From the NCBI RefSeq assembly GCF_015706575.1, contig NW_024037072.1, positions 5,001 to 69,000 of the forward strand: a stretch of DNA of 64,000 bases, written 5' to 3'. The position numbers were made by a program, and so were the translations under genes. This DNA is from Patiria miniata (lineage: Eukaryota > Echinodermata > Asteroidea > Valvatida > Asterinidae). Positions 11,601-22,178 of the stretch are shown in pieces; positions within the stretch are counted from its first letter, which is position 1; each line of letters starts with the position of its first letter. The notes beneath the pieces are model-generated. The model saw only the letters and a list, made by a program, of their open reading frames with translations. It made no database searches and was not told where the DNA came from.

Positions 11601-14600
11601 AGGTGAGTACGTATAGCCACTAGGCGATACAGCCCGAAAGTGACGAAAAAATACACGTACAAGGAGGTATGCAAACTACACTGGCAAGCCTTCATACAAA
11701 CTCCCCTCCACCAGGCCAAGAAACCAAACCGATATGTTATACAGAATGGACGAGGAACCGTAGATTCGTGCTAAGAATGAAGGAGGAGAAACCAAGTCCA
11801 CGGAATCTACAGTTCCGAGTCTTTTCTCTGACTTAAACTATTTTGTTCAAAACAACAAAGGTTTATTAAAATGAGTCCCATGCATCACCCCACTCTCCGT
11901 GTTTTGGAATAGGCTGAAGTGTAGATTTGTAAAATTACTCACTAATGCGTACATAATAGTCAATGTACAATGAATGGAAGGCGTCAGTATAGTTAAGTTC
12001 ATGTCTCACTGCCAAAAGCAGGTCAACTTAGTAAGTCATGTCTGATAGAAACAGTTCTGAATTTTTCTTGACACACAATACCTTCAAATTTTCCAGTTCG
12101 TCAAGTGATACAGTAGGGACTATGATTCATAACAGTATATCACTTTTCAATTTGATTTCCATTTGACCTCATTCCGCAGTACAATTATGGTAAATTTACA
12201 AAAATCCAGAAACCATGGTAACTGTGGTTCGTTAAGAATCTAACAGTAACCTGTAAATTCGTGAAAATAATCTATACTTTTCACAATAGTGTGATGTCAC
12301 AAAAATGGTTTAACCCCACAGATAGTATGACCCGTACGGAGTTGAGATAGGGAATAGTCAGTTAATAGATTAGGAGTCGTGTTGGGACCACCAGCCATCT
12401 ACTCACTATTAGCAGGTCCCCGACACCCGTCCAGTGGGCTCACAATAAACCACATACCTATCAAATCGACAGCCCGACAGACGGACAGACTGGAAAATCC
12501 GGCCATCCAAAAAAGCCATCATCGACAGGAAGCCAGATATTCGATCAAATACCACAATTCTCACTCTCTGCATGCTAATAGCATTATGAAACAACAAAGA
12601 TAGGACTGAACTACCTACCAACCACCGCACCCAAATCCGCCTTCTTTTGTCTCTTGATCAGCGTACCATTTTTGCCCTTCTTCGTCATAACATGAGCGTG
12701 GATCTGTATCACGAGATATTATAAGTGAGTTAAAGTCACTAATCTTTGGGAAACATTCCTTCTTACCTGAAAATATACCTACAATAATTTCGGTTGAAGG
12801 GAGTTTCCTTGAAAAGAAACTTGATTGAATAGCTTTACGATATATATAATATGTTTGCCATGGTTTTTAATAACTGAAACTTTAATGGTTTACCAAGTGA
12901 CATCAGAGTACCTGTAACGGAGTTGTAATGACTCGAGTCAATGATGACTCGACTCGAGTCCGACTCGAGTCACAATTTTTAGTGACTCGACTCGATTCGA
13001 GTCCCTAAGGGCAAATGACTCGACTCGACTCGAGACACTGCAAGCAAATTACTCGACTCGACTTGAGTCCCTCAACAGAATGACTTGACTCCACTCGAGG
13101 AAAATAAAAGTAAAAAATATTTGCAATGACTTACGCCGGTGCCAGTTTTTGTTCGCGAATAGTGTATATACATATACATACATTAGTTGAATGGCGATCA
13201 CCTGGCACCCCGTTTTTATTTTCATTAAAAGTCAAATGTGGTGTCACCACATGTAGTAGCCGGAATGTAAAATTAAAAAGCCAAAAAAATGACTTTCTCT
13301 CTGTTGTTTGTTTATTTATTGTATAGTGTTCAAATATTTGTGACTCGAATGGACTCGAGCTAATTTCTTGACTCAACTCGACTTTACTCGACTCGACTCG
13401 ACTACACACTGTGACTCGACTCAACTCGACTCAACCTTCTTACCCTAACGACTCGACTTGACTCGACTCGAGTCACTTCTTTAAAATGACTCGACTCGAC
13501 TCGAGTCACACAAATCAGTGACTCGTTACAACTCTGCCATGTAGTTCTCAGAAATGTGACTGTTTAATGTATGCTTTACTTCATACGAAAACTGGTTAAG
13601 CTTGTATTTCCAGCCTTCATCGCCCATGCTGGCTATTTTTCCTGTCTGAATATTTAACAGAAAAATCCTTACGTTCGCACTTATCAATGCACTCCTCAGC
13701 AGTGGCGAAGTTGTTAGCATTTCCTCCGCAGCCTCCGTAGATGAACTTCACACACTGCCCCAAGTCACTGTCATAGCCCCAACTGGGCATGCGCGCACGG
13801 CATCGTCCGCGCTCCAGTGGCTCCAAACATTTATCTTTTTACCAAGAATAAAATAGAATAATCAAACATTGATTTAGAGATGCTGCCAATCAGCTTACTG
13901 TTTGTTTCTGAGTCAATCGTTTACCTACATAATAATTCAGTAAAAACAGTTGTTTATTTACAACAACAAAAAATAAACATGCTGGATGCCTGTTAGTACG
14001 TAACTCGATATCGTCGAAATCTCATAAACTCCGAATGTCAATTCAATTTAATAATAATAATGTCCATTTGCCCACACAACGTCTTGCTTTGAAACATCAT
14101 GATGCATGCAATCATATGCAAAAGCATAAAAGTTGATTTAAAAATATGCTTGATATTTATCAAAAGCTCACATTGAATAGGCCCCAGCAGTGGTGCATGA
14201 AGGAAAGGGGGTCATGTTTTGAGTCATCCGCGGCACCCCCCAAAAAGGGAAACTCCCGAAGGGAAGGGGCTGGTAGTGAACGCACTAGGCGTGGTATGGC
14301 TAATACAATTTACATATCACAGATTACCGATTATTTATTCATCATGAATAAATCTGCCGAATTGGCCTCACGACTGGATGGAAACAAAATTGGTGATCCC
14401 GACCCAGACGAATCCTGTGTACGTCACTGGCAGTTATGCCTTCGAACCACACCCACAACATTTTACCACAACATTTTATTAAAGCTCAAGTTAAACGTTT
14501 CCCCTTTCTCTGTTCCAAGTCGCTAATTTTTTAATATCAAAGTATTCAATTGTTTGGAATGAATCAAAGACATCTTGGGGTAGGCGTACCAATTTTTAAT

Positions 14601-16510
14601 GATTTTCCACCCAAAGCTACTCAACCGTCATCGTTACAGTTGAGTGCTCGAAAATAATGACGACAGACTTACTCACGTGAAACAAGTAGATTTAATTCAT
14701 AACTTCGTAAACTGACTGTCGTACGTGTGACGACAAAATCGTTTACACCCAAAACTATAACTTTTACTAATTTATTCTTTTGTTCAGTCAAAAAAAAAAC
14801 TTTTACACAATAAACAATTTGCTTTAAAAAAAGTCTTGGCTGATAAGCAAAATTCTATTTTAAAAGTCACCAAAAAAACACCTGTCATCTTGGATTATCA
14901 ATCAGTTCAGTCACAATGCCGCTCGTCTTTATTAATTTCGACTAATTAATAGAGATGTCACTAGCAGATGGTGCATGCGTAATCATGCATGCATTGCGAA
15001 ACACTAACAACCAGAGACGCGGACGTGATTGTATGCACTGGAGTGATACGAACTTCATTCTATAATGTCATCCAGCAGAGAAGTAGACGTCTGCTATTTC
15101 AGCTAGTGAAACGGTAGCTACGAATAATGCCCCCGCTGCCCCCGCTACCCCCGCTGCAAGGCAGGTTAAGCTATAACTTTGTCTTTATTAAATTTGTGTC
15201 CGACAAGGCGGATAATTTAATAACTATGGTTGGAGTGAAAACACGCCTGATGAAGGAAACATTCACCTCCAGGAATTTTCTCAGAAGAAACGATCCATAC
15301 ACCGTCATTTGGTTTCAGGATATGATCTAGATTTTGTGGTTACTTAAACAAAATATATTTCCTTGAGCAAACCTTTTTAGATTTTTAGAATGGCTTACCA
15401 AGGAGACGCAGTTTCGATATTTATGCATATAATTCTGACGTCAAGGGGACCAAATAGCAACCTACAGAGCGAAAAACATGTGATATAGCCTAAGTCCTTA
15501 TTTTTAATTTTTCTTCAAATGGAGAGAAACTTGCTTCTTGTATCAAAAAGCTTGGGCAACCGTCACATTCCGATAATAACTTAACAATGACATTACTGTG
15601 CACATGAGGATGATCTCCACTGAACATCTCAGAAAAATGTAATTCAGGATTTGACGTCATATTTTTTTTAGCGGGGCAACTTTCAGGAATTTACACAGGA
15701 AAGAACTGTTGAAAAACATTAACTAAAAAATAAACGTTGGGAAACATTTTCGAATTAATTTTCTCGCACAACACTTCTTTTGGCCAAGGTTTCGGGACCT
15801 TTGTTAGCGTTTCGGGACAAAACCATTCAAAAAGAATACGAAAACTCAATCAAGCCACTATATGTTTTGATTTACATTGAGACATTTACAGATACATTTG
15901 GAAGGTATTCAACCTTACGGGTTGGATTAAGCAGTCTATATTGGCTGTTTATATTCAAAACGATATGCATCCATTTCAACGCACGCAATTACTCTAATTA
16001 CACTCACGAAACCTTTTTCTAACAAACACCAGACGAAAATTTCAGTCATTTTTAACTGTCGTCACTCTTTCAAGACTCAAGATAATCGCAACTTTGTAGG
16101 TTCGTTAAATCGTCTAAAGGTGTAACTAACACTGACAGCCTCTTTTTTTAAAGGGGTCGCAGTCTGACAAATTGAATTTGCCCCATCGGAGAATATGATG
16201 AACTAAAACTGAAGTTAAACAATTGATGTTGGCAATTAAGTGGCACTGAATGACGACACTGACACTCATGATGGAAACGTAATGATATTACAGATTTTAA
16301 TTTGTTTTCGAATAAAATAAAAATTAACCACCAGGAGACAAATTTCTATTTGGTATTTTGTTTGTTTTTCTTCGGAAAGGCTGGAGACGAGGGGCCATTT
16401 GTAGTGGTTTCAAAGATTCATGTCACAATACGATACTTACCATGTTTGTAGTCAGCAGCATTGGCGAATACAGCAAGCAGCAGTACACCCCAAAATACGT
16501 TGCCTGACAT
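8511..16510 (-). CDS. Secreted Kunitz / VWC-like / antistasin-like cysteine-rich protein (6 coding exons)
   Basis: Coding exons, in order on the minus strand: 16510-16441, 13834-13673, 12703-12619, 11450-11413, 11096-10989, 8617-8511. Phases join cleanly (1,1,2,1,1) to give 189 residues ending in TAA. Residues 1-19 are a signal peptide (hydrophobic core WGVLLLAVFA). Residues 26-76 are a Kunitz domain with exact BPTI spacing (C-x8-C-x15-C-x7-C-x12-C-x3-C). The residue after the second cysteine is Arg36, so a trypsin-like serine protease is the likely target (inference from the family). Residues 82-118 resemble a VWC module. Residues 125-150 match the antistasin pattern (C..C..C.NGYQIDEDGC..C.C). 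The tail 165-186 carries six more cysteines. Most introns split codons in phase 1, as expected for shuffled extracellular modules. It is probably an extracellular protease inhibitor. The exact orthologue is not recognised; the last exon, without a known domain, is the least certain part. Confidence 0.82.
9152..9184. repeat. Perfect 13-bp stem inverted repeat
   Basis: GCATAGAGCTACA, seven bases, then TGTAGCTCTATGC. Nothing nearby gives it a function. Confidence 0.85.
9300..9477. mobile_element. 178-bp element with 20-bp perfect inverted ends
   Basis: TGTTGCAACCTGACGCCACT at 9300-9319 and its exact complement at 9458-9477. CGGAAAA occurs just left (about 9292-9298) and again after a C run on the right (about 9489), a possible 7-8 bp target duplication. 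Confidence 0.7.
10405..10631. mobile_element. Sibling of the 7616-7907 MITE, left end decayed
   Basis: Shares the GGAAAAAG tract, TGATAAATTGAGAATAT-like and TTTGGGG.GAA blocks, and the right end ATCCTGGCGACGCCCATG. The left terminus is not recognisable. In the intron between the last two exons of the Kunitz/antistasin gene. Confidence 0.6.
10989..11096 (-). CDS. Exon 5: antistasin-like module
   Basis: Translates to a cysteine pattern C-x4-C-x3-C-x2-NGYQIDEDGC-x2-C-x-C, typical of antistasin-family protease-inhibitor repeats. Acceptor AATTAG|AC, donor GCAG|GTAAAT, phase 1 at both ends. Exons 12703-12619 and 11450-11413, which precede it, together encode a C..W..C..CTCNDG..C..C stretch like a VWC domain. 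Confidence 0.75.
12911..13535. mobile_element. MITE-like element rich in GACTCGACTCGAGTC motifs
   Basis: Lies in the intron between the Kunitz and VWC-like exons. Two blocks (about 12936-13100 and 13340-13520) are dense in GACTCGA/CTCGAGTC repeats around a roughly 230-bp AT-richer centre. The outer ends are imperfect inverted copies (GGAGTTGTAATGACTCGAGT on the left; the reverse complement of the right end reads AGAGTTGTAACGAGTCACT). No clear target duplication was found. Confidence 0.55.
13673..13834 (-). CDS. Exon 2: complete Kunitz inhibitor domain
   Basis: One exon holds all six cysteines of the Kunitz fold, with the hallmark FIYGGCGGNANNF segment. The acceptor follows an AT-rich tract ending AAAAAG, which is weak. 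The donor is GAAC|GTAAGG. The exon is phase 1 at both ends, the usual shuffling unit for this domain. P1 is arginine. Confidence 0.9.
14000..16440 (-). other. First intron of the Kunitz/antistasin gene
   Basis: No further coding exon or clear repeat recognised. 14190-14290 has a GC-richer patch with GGCACCCCCCAAAAAGGGA, like the stretch at 18400-18430, so it is probably repeat-derived. Confidence 0.4.
16441..16510 (-). CDS. Exon 1 of the Kunitz/antistasin gene: start codon and signal peptide
   Basis: ATG at 16510-16508 opens MSGNVFWGVLLLAVFANAAD, a short signal peptide with a likely cut after the ANA motif. The donor is CATG|GTAAGT, leaving phase 1. No longer in-frame start is apparent upstream. 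Confidence 0.8.
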
Positions 16511-16546
16511 TATTGCACAGTCGTTAAGTAACGGGTACCAATGAAA

Positions 16547-16554
16547 TATTTAAA
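16547..16554 (-). promoter_or_regulatory. Possible TATA-like element (TTTAAATA) upstream of the Kunitz/antistasin gene
   Basis: TTTAAATA lies about 37-44 nt before the start codon on the minus strand. If used, the 5' UTR would be very short. The match is weak in AT-rich DNA. Confidence 0.2.
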
Positions 16555-17553
16555 GAAAACTGCAGAGACTAAAGACGGTGATCGAGCGAAGTTCTCTGGC
16601 CTATACCGACGATAGAAATGAAACCAGGCAGCAAGAATGCCGACATTTATTCAATCATATTTTTAGAACCGCCCACTTTGCCGACCAAGGGAGAGTCAGA
16701 TGATATCACAAAAATGTCATACGCAGTGTGGTGGTTTATTCCAGTCGTTCTCCATCAGCCAAGCGGGAAGAGAATTGTCTCGAAAGTGCGTCAGATTCTC
16801 TGGCTAAATCCGTTTGATCTGTCGCCTCAAGCGTATCCTTTTAATTATGATGTCTCTTGGGGAATAAAAATGTGCCGCTTGCGGTGGAACGCGACAAATG
16901 CAAGCGAGTTTTAAATTTCATGGTGGGAATGAAGTAAACAAGCAAGAACACATTTAAAGGTGAATTTTGGTGCAATGAGCAAGCTTCATTTGCCAGTTTG
17001 TATGTTGTTTATCAGCCCAATAAAAACCTTAATGACATTTGAAAGATAAGACAGTTTAATCACGCACATACAAAGTAGCTATAACTCATCAGTCGACCTG
17101 ACCCGTATTTAAAGTCGTATTCGTTTTCAAATTCATTCTAAGATAATTCGAAAAATAGTGGGTCACACAAGGCAAAAGTAACCACAGAGAGTGAGTGTGA
17201 TTAGAGCAATATATTCTCACACATGTATGTTTAACTTTAATAAAGTAGTCTTTATATTTCTCAACGAGGGTCCATTTTCTAAACAAGTATTACAATTCTA
17301 TGTAATATTCTCTGTATACACTAAATGAAATAGTCATCCTTTTTACATCATTTTTATGGCCCAATGTTTGTCCACACTTTATTGTCTGTACTGTCTTCCA
17401 TGTCTTCATTGATGAACATAATTTTTCTTCCAGTAGGCGGACATTATACAATGCCAAATACAGTCGACTGCATAATGTCCTAATCTACTCAAAAATCGAG
17501 GGGCGGCCTGTAATAATGAAAAAATAATTACTTTCAACATATGTAAACGACCA

Positions 17554-18064
17554 TTAAAGGGAATACAATATTTGCTCTTGTTGTAATTTTCAGAAATTGA
17601 TGGATTTTGGGTGATTTTTATTTAAAGGAAATATTGTTACACTGACATTTTTCAGTTTGTGTTCGTAGATGCTTGAAAAAAACAAAGAAAAAACAATCAT
17701 GTTCTAATTGTAGTCTGGCTCCATGACGCCACTCAAGTTGAAATGGAGCAATTTTTAGGCGTCGGGGAAAAGTGTTAAGTTCAGGGAACGGTTTGTACCC
17801 GTTCATAGATGTGTTATCGATTACATGCAAACAAAATTCAGACTAAATATGGTAAAAAGGGCAGTATTTGAAAACGCTGGTCGGCCGCCCAGCGTCGGAA
17901 ATTGATTTAATGGACACCACTTTTCTTGAAAATGTCAGCACCAGCTGCCATGATTTTACAGGAAGCCTTAGATTGTCATTCACTAACAGTCCAGTATAAG
18001 GTATTTCATAATAATTTAGTAGTTTTAATTTTTGATGTTTGCAAATGTTGTACATTCCCTTTAA
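17554..18064. mobile_element. TTAA-flanked MITE (piggyBac-like), copy 1
   Basis: TTAAAGGGAATACAATATTTGC at the left and the complement-type GCAAATGTTGTACATTCCCTTTAA at the right, both bounded by TTAA. Interior blocks ATTGTTACACTGAC and ACCCGTTCATAGATGTGTTA are shared with 49555-50077 and 59336-60892. A central inverted repeat lies at 17873-17894. Confidence 0.75.
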
Positions 18065-18359
18065 AGTTGCGTTTCATTGAATTGGTCAGTTTTAGTTGAT
18101 TCGTTGTGATCTCACGAATCGCTTTGAGCTCACAGTCTCCAACCACTTGAATCATTCTAGGTGGACGATATGTCTCTCTCCGGTCGTCAATCTCAGTGGC
18201 TTTACAGCACAACCTGAGAATATGTTTGTCAAAACTTTGATGCCACGTGTTGACGTTGAGGCAAATATTTGGAATTATACATTGTAAGATTTCAATTGCT
18301 CTGTTCGTAAACGTTTTGTTCATTGCAAAGTAGATGATGGTCTTCAGTAAACTGTTAGA

Positions 18360-19010
18360 GTTGAGAAGCCAGTATGTACAGCGGCGGCACGCTTTTCAAA
18401 CTGGGGGGGGGGGCACCAAAAAGGGACACTCGCTCAGAAAAATAGACACCTTCCGCCGGTGTGAAAGAGAAAATTGTGAGTCTATTTCCGTTTACATTGC
18501 AGTTAAGAATTGTTACAACCTTAATTCCCTTACTAAAAAAATTACAGTGTAGGTCTTTTCCTTTAATATAGCCGTATAGTGCTCTCAATTAAGGGTATTT
18601 TTTCTTACTTGAGACAGCCCTTCGGCCTCCGGCACACCCCAGGCAGTAACCTTTCTTGATACGGTCCGCCCTTGAATTTGACTATGGAGGCTTAAGCAAA
18701 GGGACTATGTTTTTTTATCGTGAGAGGCTAGTTTTCCATGTTGAGAGGGGCGCAGTTTTCACGTTGTGAGCGGGGCACTATTTGTGCTTTTAGGGGCAGT
18801 TTGTTCCATCTCGACAAGTTATCGCGAGAGGAGCACCGTTGTTTTTGATGGCGCGAGCGCGAGGGGTATTTGGGGGGGGGGGGGGGTTGGGGGGGGCACT
18901 TTTCATATCATATTGCTTTCATGTGCGCGTTTGAGGGGCAGTTTTGTTGTCATCGCGAGGGGGCACATTTATGGCCGCGAGAGGGGCACTTTGTTGGCCT
19001 GGGAAAACCT
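18360..19010. repeat. Degenerate GAGAGGGGCAC repeats
   Basis: Loose copies of GAG(A/C)GGGGC(A/G)C..TTT recur through 18720-19000, after a CGGCACGCTTTTCAAACTGG start at 18380. No gene recognised. Confidence 0.4.
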
Positions 19011-19039
19011 GGAGGAGTGAACTTAAAAAGTTAAAAAGT

Positions 19040-20220
19040 TATTTTTGTTTTAATGTAAGATGATGTCTTATAAACGTGAAACTCACTGGTTTGTGACTTC
19101 AATCCTGCTGCTGTTGCACAGTTTTAAAGCTGTTTTAACGTGTTTTCAGATGCGGTTACGATCGAGTATAAGCTTTATGTGGCCTCTCTGGACTCCCAAA
19201 TATTTTGCACTAAATTTAGTCGGGCACCATTTGCAGACAGTGTTGTAGTTTTGTAATTGTGCGTCTGGGAGCCAGACTGAGGGAGCGATGGTTGTGTATC
19301 TCAACGTTATCCCCAGTGCTTACTTTATTGCCAAACTCGTTTCCAATAGTAAGTCCTTGATTGGAAACTTTCTTCCTGTATCCTGACTCGATACCGCAAT
19401 TTGCTAGTAATGGATTTATATCGTGTAGTTGGTGTTAAATTCCAACGTGCATTACGTGTTTTCACGATCATGGTCGTCCACGCCTCCTCAGAAATACTCC
19501 TTTCCTTTCCAGGTTGCTCATATCATGGAGGAAGGGATATGAAATGTGATACTGCATATTGGCGGGCCAGATTGTAACATTTTAACTTTAAAAAAAACGA
19601 CGTGCTTTCATAACTCACAGCGCGACGAATTGATGCTGTTTTCACCCCAGACACCGCTACAAAAACACAAACGCTAATGTAACGTTCTTCCAGGCACCAG
19701 ACTACGCCTCATTTGCATACGTGTTCAAAAATCTTGCACATGCAAATGATCCAGTACCAGGGTGAGAGAGCAGGTAGTGGTGGGTGCGCACTGCTCGACA
19801 CCCTGTGGACGAGGTTGCGTGTATCTGGAACCTGTAAACGCTTTTTAATTAGCTCAATTTGTAAGGAGAGTAATGACCAGCCTGGCAGCACATGCACGAT
19901 GTCGGTGTCACTGTATGTATGGTCTTACGTACCGTCGTACGTAATCGTTTTCTCTAATTTTTGTCTTGATTATCCTAATTTCCCGAAGAATGTTCGTGTT
20001 GGTGGAGATCGTAAGTGGGTGCAAATTTACAAGCCTTATGGCCTTACTGAGGTCACCTCAAGCTCCACCCTGAAGGGTATTTTGAGAGTTTTAAGAGGAT
20101 CGAAGCGTAATCTGCATCATCAGCCGACATTTGAACAAAAAAAGTCTTGGAGAAGATGCGTCGCTGCACGACTTTTTGGGCAAGCTCCATACCAGAAACC
20201 GGAGACTTTTTTTTCTTGCC
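19040..20220 (+). mobile_element. Harbinger-like family, copy with intact right end
   Basis: Shares the AAACTCACTGGTTTG, GGCCTCTCTGGAC, GACCAGCCTGGCAGC and CTCCATACCAGAAACCGGAG blocks with the copies at 25675-27194 and 56693-57403. The right end CCGGAGACTTTTTTTTCTTGCC is followed by TAA. The left TIR is lost. A 217-codon open frame across it (19713-20366) is not treated as a gene. Confidence 0.65.
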
Positions 20221-20239
20221 TAATCATTGTTTTGTTTTG

Positions 20240-20460
20240 TCAGCAACTCGTCATTCTGTCGGTAAAATTGTGTCCGTTGGCAAATACGGCACCCGATAGC
20301 ATCCAAGATCGCCGGCTCTTATTATTGTTCAAATGGTCAGACGGTGATCCACCCTCAACTATTTAATTTTTGCTGGCTGAACAATAAGAATTTTAATTGA
20401 AATTTTATAAAGTTTTTTTTTCGAATGTCTAGTCGAAAAAGCAATATATTTGATGATGTC
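20240..20460. repeat. Dispersed repeat shared with 37205-37450
   Basis: Both stretches hold TGGCAAATACGGCAC, GATAGCATCCAAGATCGCC, CAAATGGTCAGACGGTGAT and TTTTAATTGAAATTTTA in the same order and spacing. No coding content was recognised. Confidence 0.6.
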
Positions 20461-20755
20461 TATTGACCCCGATAACGAGCAAATTAAACAAAGGTATCCA
20501 CAATAAGTACACACGATAACATAGGGGTACCCTCAGAGTTACTTCGCGTTAACCTTTTCATGCCCTCATGACCCCCCATCCCCCCCCCCCTGCAACAATC
20601 ATCACGTACATTACATTATTTACCAATTCCAATATTTCTTTAACCCTACGTTTGATGCTCCACTAAGTGTTGTCGTTTCTTCCATACTGACGAATAGGTA
20701 TCACAGCGCATTTCAAGTAAAGCAAGTCTAATTCACAAGTGACAGTGGGGGGGGG

Positions 20756-20790
20756 GGAGTCAGTCGGGGAGTCAGTCAGTCAGTCAGTCA
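20756..20790. repeat. (CAGT)n microsatellite
   Basis: GTCAGTCAGTCAGTCAGTCA with one interruption, next to a poly-G run. Confidence 0.85.
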
Positions 20791-20799
20791 AGTGCAAAG

Positions 20800-22072
20800 G
20801 GAACTATAGGCTGGCCCATTTGGGACCAGGAAAAATAAGTCGGGGTAGAAGACAAAAACCAACACAATGTTGACCGTGCATGCATTCAGGAGTAGAACTC
20901 AGGAATTCAAGAATGCATTACCTTACCGACTCTTAAGACTTTTCTGTGATCTCAAATTTCCCGACCCATCACGGCTCCTTCCATGTCCGGTCTGTTCAAC
21001 CCAAAGGTACAACACCATCAAAGCGAAGAAACGAGGCGTGCCCATAAGCCCTGGCATCCGAGTTCGCTAGTTCGTCTCTTGAACCCATACGAAGGCGGAT
21101 TCCCCAGACAGCTGACCGTTCCAGTAAAAGAGTTAACCCAAAATGCTTCACACCCGTTTGAAACACTCCAGAGTCGCCCGAATTAAGTTTGATGGTTATC
21201 GCTATTCCGATGGTAAATAAATTTGACGTTTGAAACAATTATTGTAGGAGTAGGCTTCACGAAATTGCGACTGTTGCAGTCGTTTGAAACGACCCTGGAG
21301 TCCAGTCAATCGATGATATGTTTATGTATTTATTTCTACCGTCGTGGGAAGTTGTCGATCAACATCTTCTTGGGTCTGACGCCCCAAAGGAGGACCGCCC
21401 CACCCTCTTGAAAACTGTCTAGTTCCGCCGGTAAATAGAGGGCGAGCTTGCAATTTATAGACTGACCATGCAAATTATTGATGTCATACTTGACTAATAC
21501 GTCGATTTGAATATTACTTCAGTTTTTTACACCCCCCCCCCTCCCCACCCACAAACAAATGGGCCAGGAAATCGTATTCCATCGTGTATACATTGTTTGT
21601 TGTTACACACTCCATTCGTTACTTAAAACAAAATGGTCGACTTCATTGATTCTTGCTTGGCAACGAATGAACAAACACATGAACAAGAAAAGAAAGATAA
21701 CATGTGGGCGTGTTATAACTGGGCGTGCTGAACTCATTATGAATAATCGGAGCTAAACATTTTTGATACGCGATCATATAGCGCACTTTGAACCCACCCA
21801 GCCTGCTTCTATTGCTATAATAAGGGCGGGCTTTTCAACTTGAATTAAACATTAACTAGTTTCGGTGAGCAATCTCGTTCATGACGACATCAGAATTGTG
21901 TATAGGCCTTGTCATGCTGTCTGACATCACATACGAGCTAGCACGGGCGTGCCACATTCTTTCCGGCTAGTTTCATGATGAATGTGGGTTGTTGCACAAC
22001 AGGAAAGAAAATATCCAGGTTTAACTACATTTAGAAAATCGATTTAGTGCGATTCCTTGTATTCAGAGCATC
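20800..22072. other. Sequence upstream of the mucin gene
   Basis: No exon recognised. The last 300 bp before the mucin ATG lack an obvious TATA box. The promoter is expected here but cannot be placed. Confidence 0.35.
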
Positions 22073-22178
22073 ATGGCGGACATTCGTCTCGCAGGAATAA
22101 TTGTGGTGATTTTGGCTTCGCTTAATGTCTCGCTTGCCCAGACAGTATCCACATCGGACCCATTTACCGCCAGTCCAG
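22073..22178 (+). CDS. Mucin exon 1: start codon and signal peptide
   Basis: ATG at 22073 opens MADIRLAGIIVVILASLNVS followed by LAQ and a Thr/Ser-rich start. Donor CCAG|GTAGGT, phase 1. The next exon begins GT-AAA-TCT and completes a glycine codon, so the join keeps frame. Confidence 0.75.

Noticed and set aside
19713..20366. 217-codon open frame on the plus strand
   Set aside because: It lies inside a Harbinger-like repeat copy and crosses its end. The other copies have breaks in the same region and no domain is visible.
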